Part shown: in pieces, positions 1 through 10,400 of the stretch
Layout: each line of letters opens with the position of its first letter
How positions within the stretch are numbered: the stretch's first letter is position 1
Position numbers and translations under genes: made by a program
From: Nakaseomyces glabratus
Taxonomy: Eukaryota; Ascomycota; Saccharomycetes; Saccharomycetales; Saccharomycetaceae
DNA length: 64,000 nucleotides
Assembly: GCF_010111755.1 (NCBI RefSeq)
Contig: NC_088960.1
Coordinates: forward strand, 1,054,001 to 1,118,000
Direction of reading: 5' to 3'
Notes under the pieces: model-generated
Databases searched by the model: none
The model's input: only the letters and a program-made list of their open reading frames with translations
What the model was told of the DNA's origin: nothing

Positions 1-656
1 GTCGATAAGCCAGACGGCGCCTGGCTTGTGATAGACACCACAGGGTCTCTGTGCCTCATTTGGTTTACTTTTGAGTTTCGCACCGACGGCATCGAACGCT
101 TGATGGAATTTTTCCTAGAGACGGTGCTATCGTCAACATGATACACTCGAGACGGTATTCTCTCAACGGTAGGCACTACTCTTGGTCTATAATGGTATTT
201 TCTCTTGATGCCATATACAGCAGCTGCGTTGTCCGTTGCCCTCGGATACATCTGGCTCAAATTCAAAGTGCGGAGATCAGTATAATTCATAACTGATTCT
301 AACTCAGCCCGATTTCTAAATCTATGGGGTTCTAATTTGACCTTCACGTTGCTGTCTTGTATCCTTGTAAAGTTTGTGTTCTTCTTACTATTCCTCTTGA
401 AAAATCCTCTGTGGAAAATGAACTTCTTTTTATCTTTGTATTTCTTCAACTCTTGCACATTCGTAAAATCCTTCCGCTGTATACTAGAGTGGCGTGCAAT
501 TGAAGCTTTACGTTTTATGGATCCGTAGTCCCTATGAGCATTCGTCGCTTGAGTTAAGGGAAGACCAGCTTGCCCTTGCTTATATTTCTCCCAGTTGGAT
601 ACTGCGTTCAATATGTCGTTTTCAACTGAAGTTGTATGGCCTTCATTTGTATTCAT
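1..656 (-). CDS. Unrecognised basic protein, N-terminal part only (runs off left edge)
   Basis: Reading the minus strand from an ATG at 656-654 gives an uninterrupted frame of 218 codons to the window edge. The first in-frame stop upstream of the ATG lies within about 50 bases and no other ATG intervenes, so this ATG is the natural start. The predicted N-terminus begins MNTNEGHTTSVEND and is followed by a strongly Lys/Arg-rich stretch (residues about 50-105) and further basic, Ser-rich sequence. I see no catalytic motif, membrane segment or signal peptide. It is transcribed in the same direction as SEH1, which lies upstream of it. I do not recognise the protein. An open frame of this length in AT-rich DNA is unlikely by chance, so I regard it as a real but incomplete gene. 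Confidence 0.7.
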   Translation of the reverse strand, partial: MNTNEGHTTSVENDILNAVSNWEKYKQGQAGLPLTQATNAHRDYGSIKRKASIARHSSIQRKDFTNVQELKKYKDKKKFIFHRGFFKRNSKKNTNFTRIQDSNVKVKLEPHRFRNRAELESVMNYTDLRTLNLSQMYPRATDNAAAVYGIKRKYHYRPRVVPTVERIPSRVYHVDDSTVSRKNSIKRSMPSVRNSKVNQMRHRDPVVSITSQAPSGLS

Positions 657-1421
657 TGGGTTTTCATTCCTTCCAGGTCGAATGTGACTTCTTGACACTC
701 GTTAGTTTGGTTATGTTATCTCTTTTTTGTCGAGGTTACCCTTTATCTCTACTGGTAATTATATATTCTGCGACCAGTCAAAAGTTAGAATGATTAGTTT
801 TTGTTGTACCTTGGTCTTATAAACCATATACAAGCTAATGGCGAATGAATAATATCCCTCTTCCTTTTATTTAACTCGGCGATCTGGTGGTTCCCTCTAG
901 TAACGTTGTCAATAAACTTTTACCTCACATCTGTCCGAGAATACAAGCCTCTACAAACCCAACATATTCCATTAACCTCCTTGACCTGTTAGTGCAATTA
1001 AGTGCGTTATCTAAAGCGTACTTACTATCTTTGTGAGTGGAAACCTCTATGGCTGATTGCCATTGACCAGCAATTAATTTTAAAATATGAAGCCAGCCTT
1101 TTTTATTTTGTCAAATTTTCAGTATTACTTCCTTAGATACTTCCGTAGAACAACTTCAAAAATATGTCAAATATGTCGATGAGCTACAAATTGAAAATGA
1201 TAAATTTGTGAAAATAGTCTCACATCTACAATAGCTTGATGTTGACTGCGTTTGTATTACGTGCATTGGGTAGCCAGCATCAACTTCTATTTATATATTA
1301 TACAGGCTTGCATCTATAAGTAATGCATTAGTTTCCCAGTCACATAGGGCCTTGTGCAACAGATTCTGTATTCAATATATCTAGTGGGCACGCAGTGCAA
1401 TGATTCTGTACTTAATAAAAT
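657..1421. other. Spacer between left-edge gene and SEH1
   Basis: This is AT-rich non-coding DNA apart from the coiled-coil fragment at 1123-1234. It holds the promoter of the left-edge gene (minus strand) and the 3' flank of SEH1. No tRNA, repeat or other gene was seen. Confidence 0.6.
1123..1234 (+). pseudogene. Coiled-coil-coding fragment resembling a terminal exon or gene relic
   Basis: After a pyrimidine-rich run ending TTTTCAG (1116-1122) a frame opens and encodes 36 residues to a TAG at 1232-1234. The peptide has heptad-like character (it contains VEQLQKYVKYVDELQIENDK). The frame is closed upstream by a TGA near 1088 and contains no ATG, so it cannot be a stand-alone gene from an ATG. 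It could be the last exon of a small spliced gene, although I find no GTATGT donor and no good TACTAAC branch site in the 300 bases upstream. It could equally be the remnant of a decayed gene, or chance. Confidence 0.3.
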
Positions 1422-2438
1422 TTAGATATCTTGCTTGGAAGTAATAATGGACATGCATTTGTACTCATTCGAGTACGTAGACTTCCATAGACGTACTTTC
1501 CCATCTTCACCAGTACTGCTCAAGATAGTACCTGTCAAATTCCAGGAAACTGACCATACCTCACCTTTGTGGTCATCGTGTTCGCTCAGTAGTTCCACTT
1601 CTAAGTCTGTATTATTTTGTCTTTGCTTTATACCTTGGTCTTCCATATTATAGTCATCTGAGTCACTTAAGTTTGGTGTATTTGATTTTGATGGAGAATC
1701 ATTCACTCTGAATATACGTACTCTCCCGTCTTTGCAACCAGTTGCAATCAAATGATAAGGTCTGCCAATCAATGGAGCCCAGCTTATGCTTCTGATCAGG
1801 GATGTGTGCCCGGGTAGCTTACCAGCCTGGTAGAAATGCCCATCTTTGCCTCTTTGATATATATAAGCCTGATCTAATGCACAAACAGCTATCTTCTCTG
1901 GAGAGAATCTCGTGAAACACCATGATAATCCAAACGCCGATTGTAAGTTGTTAGCAGGAGCCACTGGTAATACTTTTACTTCTGCAGTCATGGTCCAAGA
2001 CCTCAAGTTTGAAGGATCAAGGGCGTCATACATCCTCATTATACCATCATTCCCAATACTTGCTATCCGTAGTCCAAGGTGAGATGGAGCAAACTTGACG
2101 CAATACAGCGAACCCTTTGAATCATTTAGTGTGCATAGCCTAGTCCATCTGCGACCAGAACACTCTTCTTGATTGGGATCCTCTTCCCAAATCTTTATAG
2201 TCTTATCATAAGAAGCAGAAGCAATAATGCGTCCATATTCGGGGCTAGCCCAATCAAGAGATACAATACTGCTGTCATGTGCTCTCCATGAATCATTTAC
2301 TTCCCATCTGGTCGCATCTTTATCCAATTTGAATACTTTAATATGTTGATCTGAAGAGCAGGTAGCCATGGTTCTGCCATAGAAATCATACGCAACATCA
2401 TGAACAATATCTTCATGGCCTGTGTTAAAAGGTTGCAT
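1422..2438 (-). CDS. SEH1: Nucleoporin / SEA complex WD-repeat protein Seh1
   Basis: The product is a 338-residue WD40 protein matching yeast Seh1 throughout. Landmarks are the start MQPFNTGHEDIVHDVAYDFYG, the block ASASYDKTIKIWEEDP, and the C-terminal blade GEVWSVSWNLTGTILSS. Seh1 is a scaffold subunit of the Nup84 (Y) complex of the nuclear pore and also of the SEA complex that controls TORC1 at the vacuole. It has no enzymatic activity and forms an open beta-propeller completed by a blade from Nup85 or Sea4. I chose the ATG at 2438-2436 because it aligns with the known N-terminus; the frame extends upstream only through a TTG codon. A PAC-type motif lies about 250 bases upstream. The S. 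cerevisiae neighbours YGL101W and RPL28 are retained beside it. Confidence 0.96.
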   Translation of the reverse strand: MQPFNTGHEDIVHDVAYDFYGRTMATCSSDQHIKVFKLDKDATRWEVNDSWRAHDSSIVSLDWASPEYGRIIASASYDKTIKIWEEDPNQEECSGRRWTRLCTLNDSKGSLYCVKFAPSHLGLRIASIGNDGIMRMYDALDPSNLRSWTMTAEVKVLPVAPANNLQSAFGLSWCFTRFSPEKIAVCALDQAYIYQRGKDGHFYQAGKLPGHTSLIRSISWAPLIGRPYHLIATGCKDGRVRIFRVNDSPSKSNTPNLSDSDDYNMEDQGIKQRQNNTDLEVELLSEHDDHKGEVWSVSWNLTGTILSSTGEDGKVRLWKSTYSNEYKCMSIITSKQDI

Positions 2439-2949
2439 TTTCAAAATATGCAATTATTCTGGAATCCAATTGTTTTGTAAAGCTAGAAAAGCAGAGTTTA
2501 TGATTCTCGCAAATACCAAATTCAATCGAAAATGAAGTAAATAATGAGTTCTATCTTTCGAGAATACCAAATAGTACACTTTGTTTAAGCTTCGTAAATA
2601 TCCATTGTTATTGTGCAATTTTACACTTTTTCAATGATTCTCTGATTGAAAATTCGGTTCATGCGCTGTTGAGTGACAAACATGGCGATGAGCATGTAAG
2701 CAATTAAAGTTGAATACAATAAATTACGAAATTATATCTGTTAAATAAGTATGCATGCGATTACACCAGATATGGTTAGTGCTTTCTTTGTCTCAGTGTG
2801 GTTTTGATCTTGGTTATTCCATGGCCGAATACCAAGTCAAAATACAAATGAGTTAGATCAGTAATACATCTGTAGCACGCCCATGATTATTCAAAATGTA
2901 GCTTCTGGGCATCAATTAGGACAATGTGTGAAGTGTTGACTTCAACTCA
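2439..2949 (-). promoter_or_regulatory. SEH1 upstream region with a PAC motif (GCGATGAGC, 2685-2693)
   Basis: This 511-base spacer is the SEH1 promoter and the 3' flank of the YGL101W-type gene. GCGATGAGC at 2685-2693 matches the PAC element bound by Dot6/Tod6 at ribosome-biogenesis promoters. Its function at SEH1 is inference. Confidence 0.4.
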
Positions 2950-3579
2950 TTATGATGAGAAGTATTCCTCACGCATTTTGATCAGATCATTGCACCATTC
3001 GGATACTTCGGGGGTTTTAATTGCATCCTTAGCAGACCAGAACTGGTCCAATCTTATGTTATTTGATTGCTCATATTCAAAACATTGTACCAGCATTTCG
3101 AACTTATCTATATCCTTGACATAGCGTGCTTCTGGGGAAGATACATTTTCGTACGCTAACCAGTCCTCTAATATCTCCTTTGCTGCTTTAGAATTGAAAG
3201 GTGCTATGATTTTATCACATAGGTATTTAATAGTGTCATACTCTCTTCTATGTTTCTCTTCCTTTGTCATAGGATCATTTGGTGTGATGTCTCCAACTAA
3301 GGACTCAGCCAGGTCGTGTACCAATGAGATTCGCACACACTTATCTCTATTAATATCAGGATTGGTAATCAACATGGAAGTTATGCCCATTCTGTACATG
3401 TGATCCGAAATACTCTCGGGGTCCTTCACCTTATGGTCAACCCAACCGGTTCTTTTTTGAATCTTCAGTTGCTGCACAATGTTCAGCAGTGCAATAACAT
3501 AATTAGAGTTTTTGGTACCTGCTAAAGCTTTCTTAACATTGTCTGGGATATGATCCTCAGGCTTCCAACTCTCATTCAT
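2950..3579 (-). CDS. HD-domain 5'-deoxynucleotidase, YGL101W/YBR242W (HDDC2) family
   Basis: This 209-residue protein matches S. cerevisiae YGL101W along its whole length. The HD metal site is visible: His60 in ISDHMYRMG, His88-Asp89 in SLVHDLAESLVGDITP, and Asp156 in YVKDID. The family (bacterial YfbR, human HDDC2) removes 5'-phosphate from deoxyribonucleoside monophosphates. That activity is known for the family and inferred here. The ATG at 3579 matches the expected N-terminus. In S. cerevisiae the gene has a WGD duplicate, YBR242W; the position beside SEH1 and RPL28 points to the YGL101W copy. Confidence 0.92.
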   Translation of the reverse strand: MNESWKPEDHIPDNVKKALAGTKNSNYVIALLNIVQQLKIQKRTGWVDHKVKDPESISDHMYRMGITSMLITNPDINRDKCVRISLVHDLAESLVGDITPNDPMTKEEKHRREYDTIKYLCDKIIAPFNSKAAKEILEDWLAYENVSSPEARYVKDIDKFEMLVQCFEYEQSNNIRLDQFWSAKDAIKTPEVSEWCNDLIKMREEYFSS

Positions 3580-3983
3580 TTCAGTAAGTTATGTGTAGGC
3601 TTGAGATTTCTAAAATTTGGTGACGTTATGGTATTCAAATCACAAGCCTTTCAACATTTCTTAACCACTATACTGTATTAATGATATTCCTTAATGTTAA
3701 ATAATTTTGCAGGATCAGCGATGAGACCGTTAATGCCAAAAAATGAAAAATCAAAATAATTGCCATGTTAAAAACCCTGAGATACTCGCAGTTAAATAGA
3801 TTTAACGATTTTTATTATTATTATTATTATTTAGTTTAAAAGAATATGATACAGTTATTAAATATGCAAATGCAGTTAGAATTTAATTGTTTTAAATTAA
3901 ATGATTATATTCATATACACTACGAAAATTAATCAGTTCCTTGCGAAATTAAAAAAGATGAATGTTACACTTTTTCAATTAAT
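3580..3983. other. Spacer: upstream of YGL101W-type gene, 3' flank of RPL28; (TTA)6 microsatellite at 3812-3829
   Basis: This is AT-rich non-coding DNA with a short TTA repeat. It lies 3' of RPL28 and 5' of the HD nucleotidase gene, both on the minus strand. No other feature was seen. Confidence 0.6.
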
Positions 3984-4912
3984 TTAAGCAATCAATTCGA
4001 CGACACCACCAGCGGCCTTGATCTTTTCTTCAGCCAACTTGGAGACGAATCTAGCCTTGACAATTACTGGGACATTTGGGATTCTACCCTTACCCAAGAC
4101 CTTACCGTAACCGGCAGCCAAAGTATCGATAACTGGAGCAGCAGACTTGGAAGAAGACTTCAAGTATTCGTCTCTCTTGTCTTCTGGGATCAAAGTCCAC
4201 AACTTGTCCAAGTTCAAAACTGGTCTCCAGAAGTGGTTTTGTTGCTTGTGGAAGTATCTCATACCAACCTTACCGAAGTAACCTGGGTGGTACTTGTCCA
4301 AGTTGGTTCTGTGGTGGTGTTGACCACCAGCCATACCTCTACCACCAGGGTGCTTTCTGTGCTTACCGATACGACCCTTACCGGCTGTAAATATACGATT
4401 TATCCATTCAGTAAAAAAATGTCAGGATAAAAATTAAATGTTAGTAAAACAATGTTCCGTCAATTGCTTTTTAGGTTATTTATTTGCAGCTGGAGTAAGG
4501 AATCATAAACACATAACGATTTCTGTGATTGATAATGTTAAATCTTTCTCAATTTAAGTGTCCAAGATGTACAAAGCAATAGATCCTAATTAAAGGTTAA
4601 GCTTGCAACAACCTTCTCAAATATATCTGCAATCCCGGTGATCGTCAGTAATTTCAGATAGGTTGTGACACTATTTTTTTTTGGATTTGGTTTCAAAAAA
4701 AATTTTCCCTCTGGCATAACTGAAAACATAACTGTCTCAGCTATATCAGAGGTATAGGAAGAAAGTTATTAAAACATTGTCAAAAACACATCATCGTCTT
4801 GGTTCTTTCATTCCATCCTTTCTTCCTCCACAAATGAATTGTTATTTTGATGGAACTACATACCTGAGACGTGACCTCTGTGCTTTCTAGTCTTGGTGAA
4901 TCTGGTTGGCAT
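3984..4912 (-). CDS. RPL28: 60S ribosomal protein uL15 (Rpl28), two exons
   Basis: Exon 1 is 4912-4864 (49 bases, starting [16 protein letters not shown]) and exon 2 is 4384-3984. Joined, they encode 149 residues, the length of S. cerevisiae Rpl28 (L28/L27a, the cycloheximide-resistance gene CYH2). The junction falls inside the Ala codon that follows HVS, and the product continues [20 protein letters not shown] and ends GGVVELIA. The protein is part of the large ribosomal subunit near the E site. The Met at 4334-4332 is internal and is not the start. Codon choice in exon 2 is the restricted set typical of highly expressed yeast genes. The upstream region carries a Rap1-type site. Confidence 0.98.
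4385..4863 (-). other. RPL28 spliceosomal intron (479 bases)
   Basis: The donor is GTATGT (4863-4858). The branch site is an exact TACTAAC (4446-4440) and the acceptor is TTTACAG ending at 4385, about 55 bases beyond the branch site. The position after 49 coding bases matches the S. cerevisiae RPL28 intron. I saw no snoRNA inside. Confidence 0.95.
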
Positions 4913-5969
4913 TTCTGTTAGACTTGTTTGCGGTTGGTTATCTTGTATTGAAAGACAGAAATTAAGAACTCAAGAGAAGTACCAATGGAAATTAAAATAC
5001 CAATTCTAAGTATACTATATATCAGTTGAAAAAATGTATGAAAAATTTTTTGGTTCAGAAGAGACTCATCGCAAAATTTTTGGAAAAAAAAAAAGATGGA
5101 ATATGGTGTAGTGAAACACGATATCACGTGGGTATTACAGAGCACCGGGTCGCAAGTTTCTCCGAGCGTTATGTCTACGGCAGTTCGATAAGAGTTGTTG
5201 TGCTGGCGTTTCTGTGCACAATGTCACATGTATAAAGCGTAACGAAGCAATGGCGCTTTCCTCTTTAGGAAACCTAATCTGCCCGTGCTCCGTATTTGTT
5301 TAGTCCGAGGAAAAAAATGAATAATCCAATTTTTTTTGAAATGTAGAATATGGTGTGTGGGTGTTGGAAAACAGTCGCAAAATATATACATATCATACTA
5401 CACGTATATTACGGTCTTTAAATCACATGATTATAATTCCGAGTGCACACCAGTGGGTAGCTGCCGCTAGAGACTAGTGGAATAGTCATTGTAACGTGTA
5501 TGAGTTTCTATATGACACCACCAATGGCTAAATACTTAAGGTTTATGTTAACTAGTCTTCTGCTTGATTGGTATATTAAGCCATTTCTATATACAGTATT
5601 ACACTCATTTGGCAAGGGAAAGGTTTTGCTTTATAGGTTTCAGTTGGAAATTGTGTTTTCTAAGGTAGTAATACTTACGAGCAAATTTCCACTAGTACTC
5701 TATAATAATAATATGTCAGTCGTCAGACATAGATAATTCTACAACATTTAAATTTTGGAATCAATGTAAATTTATGTTTTGTAGACTATATTTGCTACAT
5801 TTAATATACTTGGTAAATTGGTTCTCATCCATATTGAGGGGAATCTAAAATATGATATGTAACAATTAGTTTTCATGAATTACTGCGACTTACCTATTAA
5901 TTATGGAAAATGGAGAGGGTGTGATCTATACAAAAAGAGAGAAAAGTATATATTGGACATTCACTCCCT
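4913..5969 (-). promoter_or_regulatory. RPL28 promoter and ARC1 3' flank; Rap1-type site 5353-5364, E-box 5125-5130
   Basis: GTGTGTGGGTGT at 5353-5364 matches the reverse orientation of the Rap1 consensus. It lies about 440 bases upstream of the RPL28 ATG, a usual distance for ribosomal protein genes. ATCACGTG (5123-5130) is a Cbf1-type E-box about 210 bases upstream. Short poly-A and poly-T tracts flank both. A 78-codon frame at 5500-5736 is not supported as a gene. Confidence 0.5.
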
Positions 5970-7100
5970 TTAACGGACATTAGCATTAACGATGGTAGCA
6001 ACTTTGAATTCTTCACCCTTAGCATTAGTCAATTTTCTAACTGGATGTTCCTTATCTTCTTCATCCTTGAAGATAACTTCCAAGTTTTCGTTAGTGCTGA
6101 AATGTGGTTGCAATTGCTCCCACAGCTTCTTCTTAGGGTTCAATTGCTTCAATGGATCTTCAGCGCCGAAACCTTCGAAGAAAACTTTGTCACCTGCCTT
6201 GGAGCCCTTTGGTGGTTCAACAAATTCAACCTTATCCTCAGCATTAGAACCACACAAAACCATAGCGGTAGACTTTACACCTCTCATGTTGACTGGCTTC
6301 AAGTTACAGACAGCAACAACATAACGTTCCTGCATGGCCTCTAGTGGGAAGTGCTTGACTAGACCAGAACAAACAGTTCTTGGACCTTCCTCATCACCAA
6401 CATCGATAGTGGAGACGTACAAACTGTCAGCATCTGGGTGCTTAATAGCCTTTTGAATGAAACCGACACGGAAGTCAATGACAGATGGCAATACCTTCTC
6501 TGGAGCCTTTGTTTCCTTTTGTTGTTGTGCTTGTGCAGCCTTTTTAGCGGCCTTCTTCGCCTTGGCTTCTTCTCTCAACTTCTTCAAAGTCTCCTCATCT
6601 GGCTTACCTCTTTGCTTCTTGTCACCATCGTTAGCCTTCTTCTTGTCATCCTTCTTATCATCCTTCTTACCGTCATCCTTCTTAGCATCATCCTTCTTCT
6701 TTGGCTTCTCAATAACTTCTCTTGGCAATTCGATGTTACGGTCAAATTCCAAAGTTTGGTCCTTAGACAATTGCAACAAAGCTTGCAAGTAGTCAACCCA
6801 TCTAATAATGTGTCTGTAGCTACCCAAAGTACCCTTAATGTCCTTAGAACTGGAAACTAGTTCCTTGATAACTGGCAAAGTGGCTTCGAACAATTCAACA
6901 TCGTGAACTGTTGGCTGAGAAGTAGCAGCAATGAAACTGTTATCTCTCAATTGCAAGTTCAAATTGTTCAAGTTGGCTTGCAATTGACCAGTCTTTAGAA
7001 TAGACTCCCATTGAGCAACCAAAGCAGATTGCTCACGACTTAGTTGAGCTGTAGAATCAGCAACAGATAAACCCTTAAACTTAGCAACTAGATCAGACAT
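5970..7100 (-). CDS. ARC1: Aminoacyl-tRNA synthetase cofactor Arc1 (G4p1)
   Basis: From the ATG at 7100 the product is 376 residues, the same length as S. cerevisiae Arc1. The N-terminal GST-like half starts MSDLVAKFKGLSVADS. The middle (about 125-205) is Lys-rich (KKDDAKKDDGKKDDKK). The C-terminus from about 208 (VLPSVIDFRVGFIQKAIKHP) is the OB-fold tRNA-binding domain shared with EMAPII and human p43. Arc1 binds methionyl- and glutamyl-tRNA synthetases in the cytosol, delivers their tRNAs and keeps the enzymes out of nucleus and mitochondria. An in-frame ATG ten codons upstream (7130) would add MLKWLTVKRS; its -3 base is T, whereas the chosen ATG has A at -3. A partial PAC motif (CGATGAGC, 7284-7291) lies upstream. 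Confidence 0.96.
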   Translation of the reverse strand: MSDLVAKFKGLSVADSTAQLSREQSALVAQWESILKTGQLQANLNNLNLQLRDNSFIAATSQPTVHDVELFEATLPVIKELVSSSKDIKGTLGSYRHIIRWVDYLQALLQLSKDQTLEFDRNIELPREVIEKPKKKDDAKKDDGKKDDKKDDKKKANDGDKKQRGKPDEETLKKLREEAKAKKAAKKAAQAQQQKETKAPEKVLPSVIDFRVGFIQKAIKHPDADSLYVSTIDVGDEEGPRTVCSGLVKHFPLEAMQERYVVAVCNLKPVNMRGVKSTAMVLCGSNAEDKVEFVEPPKGSKAGDKVFFEGFGAEDPLKQLNPKKKLWEQLQPHFSTNENLEVIFKDEEDKEHPVRKLTNAKGEEFKVATIVNANVR

Positions 7101-7485
7101 ACTTCTCTTTACTGTCAACCACTTGAGCATACAAATTATATTGCAATTAACACTCAAAACCACAGAAAAACTATAGATGAGTTAAAAATAAAAAGTTAGC
7201 TACAATAAGTCGTACTACAAAAACACTTGACAGTTGCACGGAGAATCATCCTAGTTCATACTATTACTGTTCTCTTGTTGAAACGATGAGCAATAATTTT
7301 TCAATTCTTGAAAGGTTTTAAAAATGAGATTATAATGCGAATTTCTCACGAAGTGGGCTATAAAGCAATAGCATTTTAAAGTCTATATAAATGCTCTGGT
7401 ATTTTAATGTTACATAATATAAAATCATATCATACTATCTAATAATTTCCCTCTAGGCATCAGATTGATTCACTATTGCAATAAA
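7101..7485 (-). promoter_or_regulatory. ARC1 upstream region / BUD2 3' flank
   Basis: The spacer contains CGATGAGC (7284-7291) followed by an A/T run. It also marks a break in gene order: ARC1 belongs to an S. cerevisiae chromosome VII block and BUD2 to a chromosome XI block. No other gene was seen. Confidence 0.4.
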
Positions 7486-10400
7486 CTATATCTTCTTCTT
7501 CAGCCATCTTCCAAATCTTGTAGTTGCATTTAGTTTCTTTTCATCTTCAAACTCCTCAGATTCTGACATCTTCTTCTTTGTGCCAATGATTTTGCCCAAG
7601 TTGTACATTGAAGACGATTTCACCTTACCGTTTCCATTCATTTGATGGTGTAAGTGCAGTTGCGATCTCTCTGTGTTGTCTCTCTTGTTTTGTATATCGA
7701 CTGTGGGTAATGACAAGAATACATCAGTTTTACCATCTTCATTGAATAACCGGCTGAACTGATCATCATCATAACCATCCCGTAAAACATCAGCAACAAT
7801 GACACCATTCTTTGTATAATATATCTTATTAGACATTGACTGCACAAAAGATCCCATCTCTGTAAGTTGAATGGATGGATATTCATAGTCTGCCAACCTA
7901 TCAAGTAACCTATCAAGCTTATTTACTAACAGCGCTGATTCCGTCTCTAGTTGCTCAAAAAGATCATAGTCCTGCTTTGTAATTTCTTTGAATTGCATAC
8001 TATAAATCTTTGAGGATGGCTTCTTTTTTGGAGATTCATTAGATTTTAAGTATCTCATCAAATCATCTCCAAAAACATCTGAGTTATCCTCAGTAATTTC
8101 CTCGAATTCTAACTCCCCAATTTCCGGTTTCTCCTCGTCAACTGTAGTCCAGTCATCTAGTTTATCCAGATCTGAAGTTCTTTCAGATTTAATATTATTT
8201 TGTACTCCTAACTTATCAGTAGTTATAAGCTCTATCAACTCAGTTTCATCCTGGTACTTATCAATACCGTAAACACTAGACTTCATATACGGCAGAACGT
8301 CGGGTTTAATGATCGACATAGCTGTTTCACGGTCAGCAGTAGATCCCAGCAATTTTGTTGAGAAATCAATCTTTCTTTCTGTAACCTTGTCAACATATTC
8401 TATCACTTGCTCTCTGAAACCTTCTACAAATGGATTTAAGGGTTGAAGCCATTGCTCTTTGACTCCAAACGGATTGAGGGTAGATATATTTTGTAGAACC
8501 TTTGTAATCAGCAACATGTTTCTTGTTTGCTTCATTGTCAAATGACTTTCAGTAAATTTAAATAATTTTGGATTCAAAATTAATGGACAAAAGAAACGAA
8601 GGAATAAAAATGCTGAAATACAATTCAATATGCTTTGCTGACCTTTTTCTAAACATATGATTTCAAATCCCTTCCTTAACTCATGGAGCTGTTTCTTTAT
8701 CTTTTTTGGAAGGTCGTTACTAGTTTCGATTATTCTATTCCATATAGTACAAACCCATTGTTTCAGGTCTTCCGAGTTGTGTTGTATAATTTGTCGACGT
8801 TCAATATCGTCCTTTGCGCTTATTCTCATTGGATCCATTTCGAAGGACACTTCTTCATTTAATAAATTTCTTATCAAAGTACCAAACGCCTTTTCGAGAT
8901 ATTCACGTCCAATTCTCAAAAAATATAACTCCAAGGTCTTCGTTAAAATGCTATTTCCTCTAAACAGAGAGTTAACACGAGAAGGCATGTACTGCCCATC
9001 AATACCAGGCCTACTACCTGATTGCTTACTAAAATCCTCAAGCTCCTTGTTAATTAGTATAGTACACCATATATCTTCCTTTTGCAATGTTTGAAAAATA
9101 TTCAGGAATGTGACTGCACATTTTTCTACTTCTTTTGATGTCCCTATACTTTCCCCATAAGCAAAGCCTGTCAGATATTTCAGATTTATGGAATTTAAAG
9201 TTTCATCAATTTTCTTGAAATTGTTTGGTGGAAGAATGTAGTTTCTTCTACTAGTTACCTTTAAACATAATGTCCCGACTTGTTTCTCTGGATTAGCTAC
9301 TGAAAATAGCGGTACACGTGTTTCCTTATCCAACATAGTTCCATGTATCATATCTTTAGTTATTGTACACCTTCCTAATATTTGCTGTTTATAGTCTGAA
9401 TTGTATTTTAGATCGAATTGTAATTTGTCTGGTATAACAGCTTCTGTAAATTCAAATATCTCCCTCCAAAAGGGATTTTTTGAGCTTTGGACAAATGGAG
9501 TTCTTGCAAATATTTTGCCCCAAAGAATAACATCTACAAATAAAGTACCTTCTTCGATGCCAGACATATCATTTAGATTTCCTTCAAGAACGGACACTTC
9601 CAAATTATTAACTAATCTTAAGGTATTGGATCTGGCAGCACCTATAAGAGATAATTGTTCTGCAGAAGTGAAAAGTTGAAAAAGTGTATACATTAATTCA
9701 ATTTCATGTTTAAGCTTGCTATGCAGTAATAAAGCTTGATGCTTGTCGTCTAAACCTACCCCTCCCAATAAATTTCCACCAACGTAATTTATCTTCGATC
9801 TTAGTGAACTGAGGTGGCCAATATATAAACAATTATCATCATACAAATGCCCATTAACTATTCTCACTTCAGATGAAAGTAATGTCTTCACATCCAAGGA
9901 GTAAATTATGGTCTCATCGATAATTATATCCAGAATACCTGTCTTTTTGAGAATACATTTGGCTTTAAACCAGGAGAAATTTGATGAATTTGATAAATAA
10001 TCTGGATCAAGCATGCTACCAGCATCAATAAATGAACTATGACTCAAATAATTTTCAATATTAGATATATTTTTGAGCGTAGTGACATTTGCATCAAAGG
10101 GAATAGGACCATAGACATTGCACTCAATTTCAAATGATTCAGAAAGGACGTCAATCCTGTCAGTTGGTTCTGTTTGTGGCAGGTACTCGGGATGCTGAAT
10201 TCTTACCTTATCAAATATCCCTTTACTATTAAAAGTACTCCACCATATCAAAGACACTAGGAGTTCTTGGAATTTCTCTAAATTTACTATCCTCAAGTAG
10301 ACCTTCATATCCTTTGTTGCGTTAGGATTCCTTGCGATAACCTCTATTATAGGCAGCGGCTGACTTTGGTATGTCTGCTGCCCACCTGGTTGTGAATGCT

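Noticed and set aside
2439..2453. Upstream extension of SEH1 from a TTG
   Set aside because: Not an ATG; the conserved N-terminus starts at 2438. The same reasoning was applied to QNS1 (42205), GPI19 (28708), HTD2 (52132) and the GTG at 7163 of ARC1.
5123..5130. Possible centromere element CDEI (ATCACGTG), also 5402-5410 and 23369-23376
   Set aside because: No very AT-rich 80-base CDEII and no TTCCGAA-type CDEIII follows in either direction.
5500..5736. 78-codon hydrophobic frame in the RPL28-ARC1 spacer
   Set aside because: No recognisable domain, lies inside promoter DNA, and composition is that of AT-rich sequence.
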